From Hypsibius dujardini (Eukaryota; Tardigrada; Eutardigrada; Parachela; Hypsibiidae): a stretch of 45,000 nt of DNA. The DNA lies in contig LRSR01008773.1 of assembly GCA_001579985.1 (NCBI GenBank), positions 1 to 45,000 of the forward strand, given 5' to 3'. This document shows positions 41,357 to 45,000 of the stretch, in pieces. Under the pieces are notes generated by a model. The model ran no database searches and had not been told where the DNA came from. It saw only the letters and a list, made by a program, of their open reading frames with translations. How positions within the stretch are numbered: the first letter of the stretch is position 1; each line of letters begins with the position of its first letter. The translations under genes were made by a program, and so were the position numbers.

Positions 41357-43311
41357 TCAGAGGATTCCGGAGGAAGTTCCAGGTGCGAAGAACTGGATCC
41401 TCCGCTCTTGCACCTTGTAGTGGCAGGTCTTAACAGAAACCCCCGGGCGCGTGGTATTACGAATCCGCATGTTCAGCTGTTGGAGAAAAGTTGGACACAA
41501 AACTTACCCGAGATAACACACTGACACGTCGAAACGCGAGTTATGACGGTAGATATGCAGATGGATGGACGGAGAGAAAGAACAGACAAAGGGATAAACA
41601 GTCAGTCAGTCAGACAGACAAAAAGAGGCAGGCAGACAAACAGTCAGACAGATCGATAGAAAGACAGACAGGCTAGCAGACAGACAGACAGACAGACAGA
41701 CAGACAGGCAGATTTTATACAAAGCGAATGACATACAGGCAGGCACAGAAGCGTATGCGTTCCATCCAACAGGCACGCATACATTCCACCTAACCGTAAT
41801 AAAACACCGCAGTTCTCAGCGCACCTGCCCATCAATTGTCGACGACGAGCCGCTCCGCAATCCCGATGTCTCTAGAAACCAGTCGGCGAAATGGAACAAA
41901 AAGCTACTCAACACTGCTTCCTCCGACTCGCAGTCTTCCGCCGATGTCGAGTAAAAGACGAGTGTTCCATCGGACACCAGGCTACGTAGCGACCGCATCA
42001 TCGCGAAGAGTTCGTGGACATCCCACCCGAGGTCCAGCAAAACGGAGAGATCTTCCACCACAACACATGGCGCTTTCTCGGGAAACTTTATCCGGATTTC
42101 GTTCAGTGAGAGTGCGAGGTCTTTGAGGACGGCATCAGGGTGGGGCAGTGCGGAGTGGCTCACGGATACATCGGCAGCTCCCTCTGTTGGAATGGGGTCC
42201 TGCAAAAACAGCAAATCAATCGATCGACGTATTACAAATGCGGCTAAAATGACAAGAGACATTGCACTAAATCAAAACGGAGCAAATCAATCAATCGACG
42301 TATCACAAATGCGGCTAAAATGACAAGAGACATTGCACTAAATCAAAACGGAGCAGATCAATCAATCAAACGGAACAAATTCAACCAATCAACTATTCAT
42401 CTTGCTGGTGCTAACTAATTAACGTGTTTAAATTTAAATAAAATGGATAGTACGCTTTGATTCGCCCCAAAGTTTATTTTTAAAAATTCGCAGAAAATAC
42501 TTTACTATATGAAATAAAACGGAAAAACACCATAATATTTAAACTTGCGGTAGAATCAATTACGAATTAATTTAAATACGGATTTGTATTTTAAAAAAAT
42601 ATTTCAAATCAAAAGCCACTTTTTTGCCCATTTTATAACAGCTCTAATTGTTTTTTAAGAACAATCATTATTAGCTCTAATTGTTCTTTAAGAACAATAA
42701 TTATTATTATGCAACGCCGAAAACTGTCGGGCCATCAATCAATCAATCGACTACATAAACAATAATGAATAACCAGCACACCAAAAACCGAAATTCTTTG
42801 GTTTCGAGACATCTGGTTCCCAACAAAGAATTCCAAAGAGCATTGGTCTAGAATCAAATCACACAAAAGCAATGTGAAAGAGCGAAAGCCCAAAAAATGG
42901 ACCAATTGACAAATGTGCGGATTAGTTCCGCTGAGACTGATAGCTAGATTGATGAATTGGCAGCTAGTCATAAAGCATCAATCTATCAATCAACCAATCG
43001 AACTTTATTGTGCTTACCGCGACTGTCATTCCGCTCAAGTGTTTGAGCTGCCCCGAGTCCGCATAGCTCTGTAGGCCAAAGCCACATTTCGCGGCAATTA
43101 CACGAAGGTGCGGGTAATTGTCGGTGAGGGAAAAGAACACACAAGGGTGCTTGGCGCGTAGGAAAAGTGTCAACAGATGAAGTTGGATGAAGCTTCCTTG
43201 GGGTCGCGGCACCGGTTGACGCTCCTGATCGCAGACCGCGATGCATGTTCCCGGTGGCGGGAGAGTGAGCTGATTTTCCAATCCTAAAAAAGTGCTGAGT
43301 TGAGGAAACAT
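41357..43311 (-). CDS. ELP6: Elongator complex protein 6
   Basis: Subunit of the Elp4-Elp5-Elp6 ring of Elongator, needed for wobble-uridine modification of tRNA. Three coding exons: 43311-43018, 42199-41825, 41476-41357, all joined in phase 0, giving 262 aa (human ELP6 266 aa). Start MFPQLSTFLGL matches the family start MFPELNNLL, and it is the first ATG in that frame. The first exon includes FLRAKHPCVFFSLTDNY, corresponding to the conserved beta-strand region. The second has CVVVEDLSVLLDLGW, the family's LVDDLSVLLSLG. The third (LNMRIRNTTRPG to FFAPGTSSGIL) matches the human ending FFAKGMSPAVL. The fold is RecA-like without nucleotide-binding loops. It was identified from remote but co-linear similarity along the whole length, so the call is firm even though identity is low. 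Confidence 0.9.
41570..41712. repeat. GACA array in an ELP6 intron
   Basis: GACA, GTCAGTCA and GGCA units in the intron 41477-41824 of the minus-strand ELP6 gene. Confidence 0.9.
42210..42355. repeat. Tandem duplication of about 73 bp in ELP6 intron 1
   Basis: The block containing CGACGTATTACAAATGCGGC and ending CACTAAATCAAAACGGAGCA occurs at about 42210-42282 and again at about 42283-42355, with only two or three differences. AATCAATCAATC motifs join the copies. Confidence 0.9.
42360..42960. other. AT-rich part of ELP6 intron 1
   Basis: AT-rich sequence with a duplicated AGCTCTAATTGTT(T/C)TTTAAG segment (about 42640 and 42673), the second copy containing the perfect palindrome TTGTTCTTTAAGAACAA. 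Scattered AATCAATC motifs occur at both ends of the intron. No exon signals that fit ELP6 were seen. Confidence 0.55.
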
Positions 43312-43694
43312 GACGAAATAGAAAAGTTTCGGGGACGGAGAGACGAGGTAAAACGAATATTTCTTGCACCACGACAAACAGCTGAAGTGGAGTAACGGCA
43401 ACAAATCAATCAAACTATCAAAGAGGATGTATTCTTTGTCAAATTGTTAGTACTTCGTTTGGTTGCTTGATTGGTTGATTGAAATATGCGCTAGCCATCT
43501 CCTGATTGATTGTTGATTAGCTAATTGGTTGAATGTGCACCGGAAGTGGTGAGGACCGGCAATGATAGTTGTAGTTAGGTAGTTGGCTGTCTCATCCTCT
43601 GTTTTTTCTTATATTGGATGGTCTTTTCACTTTTATTAGATGGTAAAAGCAAAATACTTTTTGACTAAAATATAATCGCACTGTCACAGAGATA

Positions 43695-43852
43695 AGCAAA
43701 TGGACAGACATAGCCATAGACATTGGCAGAGACAGAGACGCCGATACAAACACACACACATCAGACACAGATACAGACACAGACACAGACACAGACACAG
43801 ACACAGACACAGACACAGACACAGACACAGACACAGACACAGACACAGACAT
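43695..43852. repeat. GACACA hexanucleotide array
   Basis: Degenerate on the left, then about 14 regular GACACA units (43766-43850). Confidence 0.92.
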
Positions 43853-44644
43853 ATTCCAGCCCCATGGGACACAGATATCTCTAAAAGGTACATTGAATCT
43901 CAGTTTTTTCTAACGACCTTCCGGAGCTTTCAAACTGTCAGTCATATTCTGAATTAAACACGACAAAACTTACCACGGTCAACAGCCAAAAACAGAAACA
44001 ACTCTACCGAAATGCATTCCTAATATCCTACCGAGAATTTTTTTGGAGTACCGGACACTCGCTAGCTGTCTATGCTAGACAATGACAAGATGGTCCGACA
44101 AGAAGAAATGCTTTGCTTCGTTCTGATTGAAAAATGGTGCTAACTGATTTATTGCAAACGTCGTTTCTCTGTTCGGGCGGTTTTCACGCGACAAACAGTC
44201 GCGTAAGACCTGTGAGAATGCGGCTTCACAGCATCTCTCAAATATGTGGCGCTCGTGACCATCAATCGTTAACGGGAAACCCCATTATGACAGGTTCTGC
44301 TGTGTTGTCGGTCGCGGATCCATGTACCGGCTTTTGTTCCAGCTCAACAGTCTGAACAAAACAGTTTTCAATTTGTTCGACTCTATTAAACGCAACGGGG
44401 GCCCCTCCACCTGGCTTGCGGCGACCGGTGTAATGGTTTTATGCCGGCCGTTTTTTCGCACAATCCAACAGGCGATAAATCGTCTTGTTTTTGACACTTG
44501 TGCCTGTGTGACAACGTGGAGTTTGGCCAGAGTCCCGCTGCGAGTGGCGGATAGCTATCATTTCAACGGTTCGCCGTAACATTATCGCGTATTTCTGTTC
44601 TATACTCGAAGTGTTAGTCAGAAGAATTTTTCTCACATTTCGTC

Positions 44645-44765
44645 GGGTCTGTGTCTGTGTCTGTGTCTGTGTCTGTGTCTGTGTCTGTGTCTGTGTCTGT
44701 GTCTGTGTCTGTCGTCTGTGTCTGTATATGTGTATGTGTCTGTGTCTGAGTTTGCGCTTGTGCTT
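44645..44765. repeat. TGTGTC hexanucleotide array
   Basis: About 11 TGTGTC units (44648-44712), then degenerate TGTATG and TGTGCTTG sequence. It is the inverse orientation of the array at 43695-43852, so the two arrays could pair across about 0.8 kb. Confidence 0.92.
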
Positions 44766-45000
44766 GTGCCTTGTCTGTTTCTATGTTTGTATCCGTGTCG
44801 GTATTTATGCTTTATGTTTGTTTTTGGGCAAGTGTCTGTATTCGTTCCTTTGCCCGTGTCATTACCTTGATGGATAATTTCTTTTACAGAAAGATTCGAA
44901 GGCGCTAACCGACCGACAGTTAGAGAAACCAGAGGGAAGAAATATCCTGTGTGTTTTGTTTTGTTGTTGAAATATTGCGTCTTACGACTACTACCGAATT

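Larger units (their letters stand above)
43312..45000. other. Non-coding region upstream of ELP6
   Basis: It should contain the ELP6 promoter. It carries GATT/AATC motifs (43450-43540), a GACACA array (43695-43852) and a TGTGTC array (44645-44715). Short open frames around 44134-44579 show no family motif. No gene can be supported up to the window end. Confidence 0.5.

Overview
The window is animal nuclear DNA. It holds five genes that I could assemble exon by exon from GT...AG introns, conserved family motifs and phase continuity: a phospholipase C beta (+, 4792-14117, 14 coding exons, 1236 aa), a Golgi class I alpha-1,2-mannosidase (+, 16324-20330, 10 exons, 608 aa), the ER co-chaperone DNAJB11/ERdj3 (-, 24107-21940, 8 exons, 359 aa), an NR4A-type nuclear receptor (+, about 33143-40830, 8-9 coding exons, about 824 aa) and Elongator subunit ELP6 (-, 43311-41357, 3 exons, 262 aa). 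Every exon junction listed keeps the reading frame, and every product has close to its family's normal length, so none looks like a pseudogene.

The intron-rich but compact layout (five genes in 45 kb, no recognisable large transposon) suggests an invertebrate with a moderately small genome. A protostome, perhaps a tardigrade or another small ecdysozoan, is a guess rather than something the sequence proves. The genes are functionally unrelated housekeeping, signalling and transcription genes, as is normal in animals, and there is no operon logic.

Layout: 1-4749 is non-coding and probably contains the PLC-beta promoter and leader intron, because a splice acceptor lies at 4749 just before the first coding exon. 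14118-16323 is a spacer with inverted repeats. The mannosidase and DNAJB11 genes converge tail to tail, with facing poly(A)-signal candidates at 21047-21080. DNAJB11 and NR4A diverge head to head across about 9 kb (24.1-33.1 kb). This holds an ERSE-like element upstream of DNAJB11, a cluster of CRE half-sites and a TATA-like box upstream of NR4A, two fold-back (MITE-like) elements and several microsatellites. NR4A and ELP6 converge tail to tail across 526 bp. 43312-45000 is non-coding as far as I can see.

The most striking global feature is the amount of short tandem repeat. Tetranucleotide TCTG/GACA arrays sit almost only inside introns of the five genes, while hexanucleotide GACACA/TGTGTC arrays sit mainly between genes. 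These arrays create long spurious open frames of Cys-Leu-Ser-Val or Asp-Arg-Gln-Thr type, which I have left out. No tRNA, rRNA, CRISPR array or prokaryote-type system was seen.
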